A stretch of 64,000 nucleotides of DNA from positions 3,771,608 through 3,835,607 of the forward strand of contig CM030941.1 in NCBI GenBank assembly GCA_018136815.1, given 5' to 3'. Positions 11,719-21,396 of this stretch are shown here, in pieces (the first letter of the stretch is position 1; each line of letters begins with the position of its first letter). The DNA comes from Isochrysis galbana. Lineage: Eukaryota; Haptophyta; Isochrysidales; Isochrysidaceae. Under the pieces are notes generated by a model, which was given only the letters and a program-made list of their open reading frames with translations, searched no databases and was not told the DNA's origin. Made by a program: the position numbers and the translations under genes.

Positions 11719-13146
11719 CTATGCAGCCGTTGGAATCGCGGCTGCTGCGGCGTTCGCTCTCCGTCTCCGGAGCGGCGAGACTCGTCCATCCACCTCAAAC
11801 ATATCCTTGCAAAGCTCGTACAAGAAGAAGCCAAGGGCATTGGAAAGGCTGACCTTGAGCGTATTCAGTTTCGCACCCGCGACGATTGATCTGCATAGGA
11901 GCGGGGGGTGGAGCAAGTTTGAGCGCATCGCATGGTTCTCCGTGCTGAGCGTCATTCGCCCGGTTGCCGCACCGCCAATTCATAGAATGATGTTGCCGAG
12001 GACCGGCACCGTGGTGCCCCGCCCCGGTGGCACCGGAGGAGTCGCGTCATCGGTGCGGTGACCCACGCGAGGTTAGAGCGCACCTGGCCCCCTCGTCACG
12101 CAGCATGACGCCCAGCGCCATGAAAGTGGAGAGACCCGCGTATCTCCCCATCATCTGCCGCCGGCGCACAACCTCAAGTGGGAGGCAAGAGGTCGCCGCC
12201 GCAACCTGAGCGTGGGGCGTGGATATCGCTGAGTGGCAGGTCGCGCGGCATGGCGACGCTCGCCAGGGCGGAACCATCGCTAGGGGTGGCCGACGGCGCC
12301 GACGCGCCACGCGTACGCCTCACCCCGGCCAGAGCGCCAAACGCCGCGCAGACAGCCGGAGGGAGGGATGCATTGTCGGCATTCATTCCATGATTGTAGC
12401 GTCGGCGCAGCCAGTCGTAGGTGGACAGCTTGACGGCCGAATGTGGCAAGATACCAACCAGCGTCACACCCAGACCATGGTACAAGAAACGAGGGCCGCC
12501 TACGGGTGCGCGGAGGGGTGCGAGGGCGTGTGGAGGCGGCGCTCCTTGGGCGGTGCAGCGTGCGGGCATCGCTTGTCTCCGCCGCAGCCGGTGACTCACT
12601 GGCGCGCAATGTGTGCATGCAGCTGGCGAGTGCGGAGGCCCCTTCGACGGCGATGCGTGTGCGTATCACGTCGAGCGGGTGCGTGACCAGCGTGGCGGTC
12701 GCGCCAGCGATTGCTCCGGCCACGAAGACCGCAGGCTGCGGCAGCTCGCCCTCATCTCCCATCAGACTGGCGAGCGCTCCCTTGTAGATGGAGAATGCTG
12801 CCATGGTGATTCCGACCCGTGGTGCCGCGGCTAGCACCTCAAACCCGTTACCGCGCCACCAGGAGCCCCCCTCGAGGGCCTTGAGGCCTCCTACGCCGCC
12901 AGCGAGAGCGTTGAGCCGGATGGTCTCAATCGGAGCGAGAAGAGTTACTCCTCCTGCTGCGGAGATGGATCCAGCGAGGAAGTGTCGTGCGGCATTGCGA
13001 CGAGGTGAGCTGCTCGGTGCGCACGTACAGCACGCGCCCCACGCGCACAGCGCCCACGCCTGCAGCGAGAGACGCTGACGAGGACTCTCCCTCCGGCCGG
13101 ACATCGCGCGAGGAGACCCGAGACGACCTGCGAGGTCAGAGGTCAC
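11719..13146 (-). CDS. Mitochondrial carrier (SLC25) family protein
   Basis: Inner-membrane solute transporter with the threefold carrier repeat, 338 residues. Predicted exons on the minus strand are 13146-12600, 12499-12324, 12205-12084 and 11890-11719; lengths keep frame throughout. The three signature motifs are visible: PIETIR in repeat 1, PLDVIR in repeat 2 and PLEVVR in repeat 3. Each is preceded by a small-residue helix (FLAGSISAAGGV, FVAGAIAGATATL, AAFGALAGVAAATSC). The even-numbered helices also fit (WWRGNGFEVL, FLYHGLGVTLVGILP, and the last exon with AGAKLNTLKV and GFFLYE). A short basic tail follows. Transported substrate is not deducible. The N-terminus before the first repeat is Arg/Cys-rich and an earlier or later Met (for example near 13104) is possible. 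Confidence 0.85.
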
Positions 13147-13570
13147 CTCGATGGTTTATTTCTGTATCGAGGCCGTAATTCTTCTGTGCTACGCGGGTGC
13201 AACCTGGGTAGGCCACACGACAGCACTCTCTCTCTCTCTCTGCTGTGCCCTGGTCTTCTCTCAAGACTTTCACTGCTACCGTGAGTACGTTATATCTCTG
13301 TCCACGCTCCTCTCCCCTTTCCGCTTCCGCTCTCTCTCGGACGTGGCGCGCGCTCTCTCTCTCCTCCCTTCTTCTCCGTCGGCGGGTTTCTCCTCTCTCC
13401 GGGCCATTCTCTTACTTGTTGAAAGGGAGCTCTCCCCTCCCTCTCCCCCCCCCCCCCCCCCGCTTCGAAATCCCGAGTTGGGCGGAGATCCGCGGAGGGA
13501 TGCGCGCGAGACAAAAATAGAGGTGGCTCGCGGATCTTGGAATCTTGGAACCCCTGAAGGGGGGCTTCTA
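13147..13570. other. Pyrimidine-rich intergenic region upstream of carrier gene
   Basis: C/T-rich DNA including a C homopolymer near 13447-13463, analogous to the tract next to the threonine dehydrogenase start. No gene is visible; it probably holds the promoter of the minus-strand carrier gene. Confidence 0.6.
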
Positions 13571-13571
13571 T

Positions 13572-13748
13572 AAGGCTATTATTGGGCATATTCGAGGTCT
13601 GTAGGACCGTATTACTGCAGGAGGGAAAGGCTATTATTGGGCATATAAGAGGACAGTAGGACGGTATTCCTGAATGTATTCCTACAGGAGGGAAAGGCTA
13701 TTATTGGGCATATTAGAGAACAGTAGGACGGTATTCCTACAGGAGGGA
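13572..13748. repeat. Three tandem copies of a 55-67 bp unit
   Basis: Units start with GGCTATTATTGGGCATAT at 13574, 13629 and 13696 and continue through CAGTAGGACGGTATTCCTACAGGAGGGA. The middle unit is 12 bases longer because a short TGAATGTATTCC segment is inserted. Copies are nearly identical, so the array is young. Confidence 0.9.
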
Positions 13749-14067
13749 GTGACGAATCTCGGCATCTGGATCTGGGGGTGGGCGGGGCGGCGCTGCTGGT
13801 CGGCTGAGAGGTGCGAGAGAGAGCAGGGGAGAGGGGGGGAGTGAGAGAATAGTCAGAGCAAGGAGAGAGAGAAAAGACGGCCGGGAGGGGAAAGAGAGGG
13901 AAGGAGCGAAAGAGGGAGAGGAAGGAGAGATGAGAAGCAGAGGAAAGAGAAAGCGGAGAGAAAGAGGAAAAGAGAAGAGAGTAGAGAGAGCGAGCGAGCG
14001 CGCGCGCGAGACAGAGAGAAGAGGGAGGGAGAAAGAGAGGGGGAGGGAGGGAGGGAGAGAGACAGCC
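13749..14067. repeat. Purine-rich GA tract upstream of transhydrogenase gene
   Basis: About 300 bases of almost pure G/A on the plus strand lead directly to the start codon at 14068. A further G/A-rich block with a long G homopolymer (about 14230-14258) fills the first intron. This is the same kind of strand-asymmetric DNA seen at other gene starts in the window, but with purines on the coding strand. Confidence 0.8.
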
Positions 14068-17000
14068 ATGCGCGGCGCGCTGCTGGCTCTCCTCGCGCTG
14101 TGCGCCGGCGCGCGCGGGCTGCAAACGCCGAGGCTGTGGCTTCGGCCGGCCAGCCTGCGTGCTCCACCGGCAGCCATGCTCAGAGAGGAATACGACCTGG
14201 TGAGAGAGGGGGGGTGGGGGGAGGGAGGGAGAGAAGGGGGGGGGGGGGGGGGGGGGGAGGGGAAGAGAGGGGAGGGGAGAGGAGGCGCGGGGAGGGGAGG
14301 GAAGGAGAGTGGAGTAAGGCGTGGGGCGAGGGAAGGAGGGAAAGGGAGCGAGGGAAGTAGAGGGAGGGAGAAGGAGAAGGTGACGAGGAGCAAGCGAGGC
14401 GGAGGGGGAGGGGGAGGGAAGAGTAAGGAAGATAAGTGTGCCTGGGGTGGGAGCTGATCGCGGCTCATCCGCACTTAGTGCTGGCATCTCCACCCCGGCG
14501 CAGGTCATCCTGGGCGGCGGGCCGGTCGGTGTGACGGCGGCAGTGCGCGCATCAGCACTCGGCCACTCTGCGATACTGGTCGACGCGACGCCACGCACGC
14601 AATTCCAGTTCACCGGCCCGACGGGCCTCTTCTCCAAGGCGTTGCGCGACGCCTCGCTAAGGCTCGACGTCTCAGTGCTGCGCTCGATGGGCATCGGTGA
14701 CGCTGCCATCTGGCGGCAGGTGCGCGAGCTCATTGACTCCATCCTGATGAAGGCAGGCTCGAATAATGCGCGTGCACTTTCGCAGGGGCGCGTGCCACAC
14801 CTGCGCGGCGTCGCCAGCCTGGTTCCGCCGGACAAAGCCCGGTCTGAGGGCGAGGGATGCGTCGATGTGGAGGTAGCCTTCACGTCGGGCGCGAGCGAGT
14901 CGCCGGATAACGCACCACGCACAACGCGCGTACGGGCACGCCATGCGCTGATTGCGACGGGGTCGAGTGCCGTTCGTCTAGACGCTTTGGCAGGACTATA
15001 CAATAAGGAGGTTGCTGGACACGTGCGTGCCATCACCCTCCTCGCCGCCCGCTGTGGCTCCCCCATGGCCGAGCAGCGGCTTAGCTGTACCCCTAGCAGC
15101 CTCGAACGAGTGGGCTAGCTCCTAGCCGAGAGGGAACGCGGTGGGTCAATCTAGCTTGCGCCGGGTTGCCCTTGGCAGGTACGCTGCTTCGATTCCGACT
15201 CGATCAAGTCGCTTGGATACCTCCCCCGATCGGCGGTCATCGTGGGCGGGGGCATTATCGCAGTCGAGTTCGCCCGGATCTTCGCCGCGCTCGGCGCGCG
15301 CGTCACAATGGTGGTAAGTGGCGTGGCTCGCGCAGCCCAGCTTAACCATCGCTCCACGCGCAACGCCCCTCCCCCCCCGGCGACCCCCCTTCTCCCCCGG
15401 CCGTGCTCCCCTTTTTAGGTACGGGCGTCCGACCTTGCGTCGTCGCTTCGGCGCGTGGGTATCGATGCAGCAGTCGCCTTTGCACTTCAAGCCGAACTGC
15501 AGGCGGCCGGGGTGCGCATTCTCTTCGACTCGCAGATCTCATCGTGGCAGGAGGTCCCCGCTGCGAAGACGGCCACCGCAAGCACCCGCCGCCGCTCCGC
15601 CCTCCCGCTCATGGTGGACCTAGTTCATTCAACTACGGGCAAGTCCTCGGGACGGCGGCCGATCGATGCAGACCTCGTCTTCACCGCGACGGGCCGCTCC
15701 GCCAACACGGGCGGTGAGGAGGACGCGCTAGGACTGCGTGCTTGCGGCGCGAAGCTCGCAAAGAATGGCGACGTCCTCGTCGACTCTCGCCTGAGGGCCG
15801 CTGATCGGGTGCGCCACTCCCTACGTCGCGAGAGCGCAAGGCGCTGTCAGTGTCCGACAGCAGCTCACGCCTAGAGTCGCGCCAACACGGAGCAGCCAGG
15901 CGTGTGGCACAGCCGAGTTCGTGCAATGGCAGCCGACGCCTTTCTCAACGCATGGCGTGCGCCCTGATGGCCGGAGCGCAGGATCCCTTTTGGCCTGGCG
16001 GCGTCAGGGCGATCTCTGTCGAAGCTGAACCCGACCCCTCGTATCTTGCAAACCCACTTTGAGCCGCTGCTTTGAGCGCAAGGTCCGACTCGCCAGCGCT
16101 CACCTTCGCCTCCCCCCATCCTCGTCGGCTGGTTCCGGCCTCACCTAGATTTACGCTGCTGGCGACGTCATCGGCGCTCCTCAGCTGGCATCGACCGGGC
16201 TCGCCCAGGTGAGCATGTGCATGAGGCCCAATGCGCGCATGCCCGTGCTTGTAGAGAGCGCAGACACGGTTTTGTTGCCGTTACCCGGCGTGCCCCCACG
16301 CCCCCAAAACCTCCCTGGCCCCACGAACTAGGCCGAATCTGCCGTCGACGCCATGTTCACCGCGGAGCTGCAGCCCGCTGCGCCGCGCCGCTCGTGGAGT
16401 GCTACGGCTCCCATGGGCGGTGAGGAGGAGGACATGGCGTCGACCGGCGCCGCTGCTGCCGACTGCTCACCCGAAGCGCTCCTCGCCGATGCTGCGCGGT
16501 ATCCCGTCGGCATGTGGACGATCCCTGAAGTGGCCTTTGTTGGCTTGACGGCCGAGGCCGCTCGAGCGCCTCCGCACAACATGGAGGTGCGTGCCTCAAA
16601 TCACCTACCGCGAGTGACACCCCCTCAGCCCTTCTGCCAACACATCTCGCACTTGCGAAGGCTGTTTCGTGCGGGCACGGTTGCATAGCAGTGCCCGCCG
16701 GGGCATTGAGTGGAGTCGGTCACTGCAGTGATTGAAGACCACGCCTCCTCGTCAGCACCTGCGCGGGGCTTCTGCGTCACAACGCCTCCTTTGCCCTCGG
16801 GCAGGTTGTGGAGGGGATCGGCCGCTACTCAGCGTCGATCCGCGGGCACGTGCATGCCGTCGGAACCAGCTCCGAGGGCGAGTATCTGCGAGGAGGCGCC
16901 GGGCTGGCTAGCAGTAGGGGCTTCACTCCTTTCACTGGCCAGGCGCTCAAGATAGTCGCGACGCGCGCGGCGCCGCACACCGTGGTCGGCGTGCACATCT

Positions 17001-17597
17001 TCGGCGAGGACGCGTGCGAGCTCATCCATCTTGGGCAGACGCTCGTGCAAGTGCGCGCCCTAGGCGTGTGTGTGGCCAAGCGCCGCGTGATCCTCCGAAC
17101 CGCAAGACTTGGAGTGTCTCGGTGATCGAGGCGGCCGGCTAGCACGGCGAGGGTCGGCGGGTCCGCGCTCCGTCCGTCCGCACGCCCGCCCTCCTCACCC
17201 CCATCCCCTCTCACCTCGCCGCGAATAGGGCAAGCGCACCCTCACCGACACGCTGTCCCTCATCTTCACTGCCGTCACGTACCACGAGCTTTTCCAGATT
17301 GCCGCACGCGACGCACTCTCCTCCATCGCCTCTCTGGATTGGACCAAGCTTTACCGACGGCTCGCTGCGGCCGAGGCGGCCGAGGGCCCACGCTTTGGCG
17401 TTGAGGCCGCACAGGCCGAGCTCGAGGGCCTCGGCGCCTCGCCGGCGGAGGCACGGGCCGCCGCCAAGGTGCTCTTTGCAAACGACGGGCGCATCGTGTC
17501 GGAGGACATCTTTGTCGCCCGCGCTGCGCGCACCATGGCGCCGCTCAACTTGGTTGCGGCCACAAGCGATGAGCAGGCTGCAAAACTAACCAAGTAG
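14068..17597 (+). CDS. Soluble pyridine nucleotide transhydrogenase-like flavoprotein
   Basis: FAD-dependent pyridine-nucleotide-disulfide oxidoreductase family, 701 residues. Exons are 14068-14199, 14504-15022, 15179-15313, 15419-15808, 16149-16208, 16332-16586, 16805-17050 and 17229-17597; all seven introns are phase 0. Visible are the FAD loop VILGGGPVGVTAA, the ATGSS segment, the NAD(P) loop VIVGGGIIAVEFA, the YAAGDVIG FAD motif and the dimerisation part (WTIPEVAFVG, VGVHIFGEDACELIHLG). Where dihydrolipoamide dehydrogenases have the redox CxxxxC, this protein has FTGPTGLFSKALRD with no Cys, as in SthA. SthA equilibrates NADH/NADP+ pools. The N-terminus (ALLALLALCAGARG) looks like a signal peptide, possibly bipartite plastid targeting. 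A C-terminal extension of about 95 residues, Ala/Glu-rich, follows the family's normal end. Confidence 0.88.
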
Positions 17598-18148
17598 CTC
17601 CGGTGGCGGCTGCACAATATTCCGGCCAATACCTCATCACAAAGGTGACGGCGGCCGCGGCGTTGCCGGAGGACGCCAGATGTACTTCAAGTACCTTTGA
17701 GCTCATGTTGGGTGTCGACGGCCTTCCGTCGACTGCATGCATCCATGTTTATGCTTTTACACTCTTGGTTGGCGAGCCTCTCTCAGATCCTCTTGTTTTG
17801 GTGCGCAGTGGGTTGCGTTCGGCACTTCAAGTGCGATTTGCTTGTGCTCACGCTCCTTTGTGCTGAGCGCCGGCATTGGTGCGGAGTCCATACTGAAGTA
17901 TACCTTAGGGCCGTGGGGACCTCGATGCTCTTCCTCCACACTCTTCACAGATGCTCCCATCTTCGTGCGCACAGCTCACTCACCAGCCGGCAAGGGCGTG
18001 AGAGTCTGGGTCCCTCGTGTGCAGTCTCGTGTGCTGCACGCAACGGGTGCCTTCCACGGCGAACAATATTCAACATGGCACGTACGAGGGTAGCCGCCAA
18101 TGCCCGCCGGGCTCGCCCACACTAGTATGTATTGGTAGCTAATTAATT
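17598..18148. other. Intergenic region, nothing recognised
   Basis: Downstream of the transhydrogenase stop. Overlapping short frames only, with no family features, before the repeat island begins. Confidence 0.5.
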
Positions 18149-18480
18149 TCTTAATAGTCTCACCGCACACGCGGCCGTGGACCCTCTACTTTCTATTCAC
18201 GCAGCAAAACTTTCTACACTCCCACTCCCCCGGCCCTTTTCCCCCTGCCATCAGGCGACTCCCCCCGTGCACTACTAATTAATTGACTTCTTAATAGTCT
18301 CACCGCACACGCGGCCGTGGACCCTCTACTTTCTACTCACGCAGCAAAACTTTCTACACCCCCAATCCGCCGGCCCTTTCCCCCCCGCCATCAGGCGACT
18401 CCCCCCGTGCACTACTAGGGGGATAGGGGAAAAGGGCTTAGATATGGTCGGTGGCCCGCGCCCCCCCCCCGGTGATCCGT
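18149..18480. repeat. Two tandem copies of dispersed repeat Y
   Basis: Units begin CTTAATAGTCTCACCGCAC at 18149 and 18289 (140-base period) and share GCGGCCGTGGACCCTCTAC, the ACGCAGCAAAACTTTCTAC block and the CCATCAGGCGACTCC block. The second unit continues into a GGGGGATAGGGG...TTAGATATGG block up to a GGTGATC box. A third copy lies at 19421-19622. No coding potential. Confidence 0.85.
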
Positions 18481-18535
18481 TCTCCCCTTCTCCTCCTATG
18501 CCTACAGGGCTGGCGGCGTCCTAAGTCCCGACTTC

Positions 18536-19410
18536 TCCTGTAAACAGGTGCGGGACTTGCATATTTTTCGGTGGGCGGAGCTCTTGCTCCGCCCACCCCC
18601 TTCTCCGCGCTCCCTCTCCTCTCTCCTGCGGCACGCGCGATGGCGTGCCTGCGCCAGGCCTGCAGCTGCTTGCTGGCGAGCTGGCGACCCCTGGAGGCTC
18701 CTGGAGGCCAGCTCAGGGGGCAGAGGAGGCTGGGGCTGGGCCTTGGCCTCCTCTGCCTCTCCCTCGCTGGCGTTCCTGAGCCTCTGGGGCCCCCAGTCTG
18801 CACCTGTCTGCCTGTCGAACAGGGGGGGAGGGGGAGGGGGGTTTGGAGCGATGGGCTGGCCACGAGGGGCCAGGACGAGCGATCGCCAGGCGTGCCTGTC
18901 AGTGGGAGAGTGGGTCAGCAGGGCATTGGCCTTCTGGCAAGCCATCAGGCATGCCAGGAGGATGGGTGGTTCCTCCCCCACGGCAGGGGAGGAGTGGAGA
19001 GAGAGGGGGGCTCGTGCCCCGCCGAGCCAGCCCCTCGCGCCTGGGCGCGAGGGCGGTACCGCGGCCGTGTAGGGTCCCGGCTCGGAGGCCTTCCCTAGTG
19101 GAGCAGTGGAGCGTCCCTCTGGTGTGGTGTGGCTGGTGTGGCTGTGGGATGTGATGTGGGTTTGGTGCATGCTGGCTGTTGCCAGCATGCAGGCTATGGG
19201 CTCGCTGTCTTCGGTGATGCACGGGCGAGGCCCGCTGGCTCCTGTGCCCACCTGACTGGGGGGATCATCTTGGCGCGGTCGCTGCTCGGCGACAGCGGCG
19301 TGTCCTGCATTGCTTCGTCCATCGCGGCGAGGGCCGCGGCAGCGAGGGAGGGAGGCGGCGCGCGCTCCATGACCCCATCAGTATACTGATAGTTGGGTAT
19401 TCTGCAAGTA
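18536..19410 (+). mobile_element. Non-autonomous repeat element X, copy 1
   Basis: Begins TCCTGTAAACAGG...GCGGGACTT and ends with a hairpin (ATCAGTATACTGAT) followed by TTGGGTATTCTGCAAGTA. Copy 2 (20693-21192) has the same left and right ends and the same internal order: GGAGCTC/CCGCCCACC, CTGCGGCACGCGCGATGGC, the CTGCCTCTCCCTCGCTGGCG block and TGCACCTGTCTGCCTGTCGA. An open frame starting MACLRQACSC is partly conserved between copies, but the phase is not maintained and the translation is Leu/Gly/Pro-rich, so I do not call a protein. It lies between repeats Y2 and Y3 and may have inserted into Y. Confidence 0.7.
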
Positions 19411-19420
19411 AAAAAAAACC

Positions 19421-19622
19421 TTTTAATATTCTTACCGCACTCGCGGCGAATGGAACCACTACCTGCTGCACGTAGTACGTAGCATACCTTCTACACCCCC
19501 ATTACCCCGGCCTTTCTCCCCCCGCCATCAGGCGGCTCCCCCCATACACTACTAGGGGGATAGGGGTGAAGGGCTTAGATATGGTCCGGTGGCCCGCGCC
19601 TCCCCCCGGTGATCTTTCCCCC
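19421..19622. repeat. Dispersed repeat Y, third copy
   Basis: Diverged copy of the 18149-18480 repeat, keeping the TTCTTACCGCAC start, the CCATCAGGCGGCTCC block and the complete GGGGGATAGGGG...TTAGATATGG...GGTGATC end. Confidence 0.8.
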
Positions 19623-20692
19623 CCTTCCTCCTGCGTCTCCGAGTGGGCGACCGACTCTGTCCCGACTTATTGTGGAGATGGACTGTTCCCAGGATCCGGG
19701 TAAGGCTCCTGAGACTCCATCCTTGGCAACCCACGCGTCCGTAGGCGGCCTATCGACTTGGGTAGCGGGTGAAGATACTTGGGAAGGCTTGGGCACGGGT
19801 GCAGTGGTGACGGGGTCCGCGCGCGGCGGCGAGGGCGAATTTTGCGGTGCAGAGAGTGGTGATGGGTCCATAGGAACAGATTGAATCAATCTCTAGTGGG
19901 TGATTTCTAGCGAGAGACCACACACAAGGCAGTAGGGGCTCAAGGGTACGAGGGGTCACGGTACGGCTTCGATCGCAGAGCGCTGCGACGGCTGCTGGGT
20001 GCGTACGAAGACACGCCACACCACTTTCTAACATAAACAAGGGCAACACGTAATAAACACGGGAGCGAAAGCCACGGTGGGTGAACAGAGAGAGCAAAGA
20101 AGGAACCAATTGGCCAGAAGAGAACTCGTCGTCTCGTCGTCCTAGAGAAGGATTGCACACAGAAAAGGCGCGAAAGGGATTCATCCATGCTTAGTGAAGA
20201 TCCTACAAGATTCATCGGCGAATAGCGTCTCAACGCAAGCACAGCGGCGTGCACTTTACCTATAGCTTTTCGTAGCTTAGCCATGGAGTAGCTGGTAGAC
20301 TTAAAAAGTCTAGAAGCTTACAGAGGTGTTAGACTTACAGAGTCTTAGATGCTTGAGGTTCTTGAGGGTGTACTTTAGCAAGCAAGATGCTCGCTACTTC
20401 CTTGGTCTTCATCGACACGTGCTTACTACTCCCTTGATCTCCATGCCTGGGTGATCAGTCCAGAGCTAGAGCATATTCCGAGTAGAAGTAGAAGCCTGTA
20501 GAAGCTGCTTGGCCACGTGGATATAATGGTAGACCAACATTGAATGAAGTGTAGTGATTGATAGAAGCGTGGAGACGTCGTAGACGTATAGATAGATATG
20601 AGAACGAAGATTGATGATTTACCATCGCGGTTATAACGGTAGAGCGGAAAGATAGCAAAATAGCCTGCAGAGGCTCGCGAATGCGACACTTA
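19623..20692. other. Intergenic region, nothing recognised
   Basis: Becomes A/T-richer from about 20250, with repeated AGACTTA/AAGTCTAG/AGCTTACAGAG words (20298-20350). Short open frames only. Confidence 0.5.
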
Positions 20693-21192
20693 TCCTGTAA
20701 ACAGGAGCGGGACTTACCGATTTTCCGGAGCTCCGCCCACCCTTCTCCGCGCTCTCTCCCCCCTCTCCTGCGGCACGCGCGATGGCGCGCCTGCGGCAGG
20801 CCTGCAGCTGCCCTCTGGCGGCCCCTGGAGGCTCGTGGAGGCCAGCTCTGGGGGCAGAGGAGGCTGGAGCTGGGCCCTGGCCGCTCCCCTGCCTCTCCCT
20901 CGCTGGCGCTCCCGAGCCTCTGGGGCCCCCACGCTGCACCTGTCTGCCTGTCGACCAGGGGGGAGGGGGGGTTGGAGCAATGGGCTGGTCACGAGGGGCC
21001 AGGATGGGCGAATGGGGCGAGCCTGTGGGGAAGGGAGTGGGTCAGTAGGGCAGTGGCCTCCTGGCAAGCCATCAGGCATGCCAGGAGGATGGGTGGTTCC
21101 TCCCCCATGGCAGGGGAGGAGTGGAGAGAGGGGGGGGCTCGTGCCCCCCCATGGGTCAACCAAGTATAAACTTAGTTGGTATTCTGCAAGTA
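20693..21192 (+). mobile_element. Non-autonomous repeat element X, copy 2
   Basis: Shorter copy (about 500 bases) of the element at 18536-19410, with matching left end TCCTGTAAACAGG, matching body and matching right end hairpin (CCAAGTATAAACTTAGTTGG) plus TATTCTGCAAGTA. The roughly 375-base difference is mostly internal, between the GC-rich body and the right end. Confidence 0.7.
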
Positions 21193-21396
21193 GAACTTAT
21201 ACCATATGTATGGGGGTATTTGCCAACCTGAGATTGCAGCCTTTTCGCTGCAACCTGTATTGCAGCTCACCCATCTGACTAGCACATACCCAGTTTTATT
21301 TGTTTATGAACTCCGATTGATCTACAACCCATAGAATCGATCAATCAAGTGTTTCGGCGCATGCTCAGCTGCACAAGTTGCTAAGCTCTTTACTGC

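Noticed and set aside
18571-19154. Conserved-looking reading frame inside element X (MACLRQACS...)
   Set aside because: The frame is not kept between copies after about 50 codons, and the sequence is Leu/Gly/Pro-biased by base composition.
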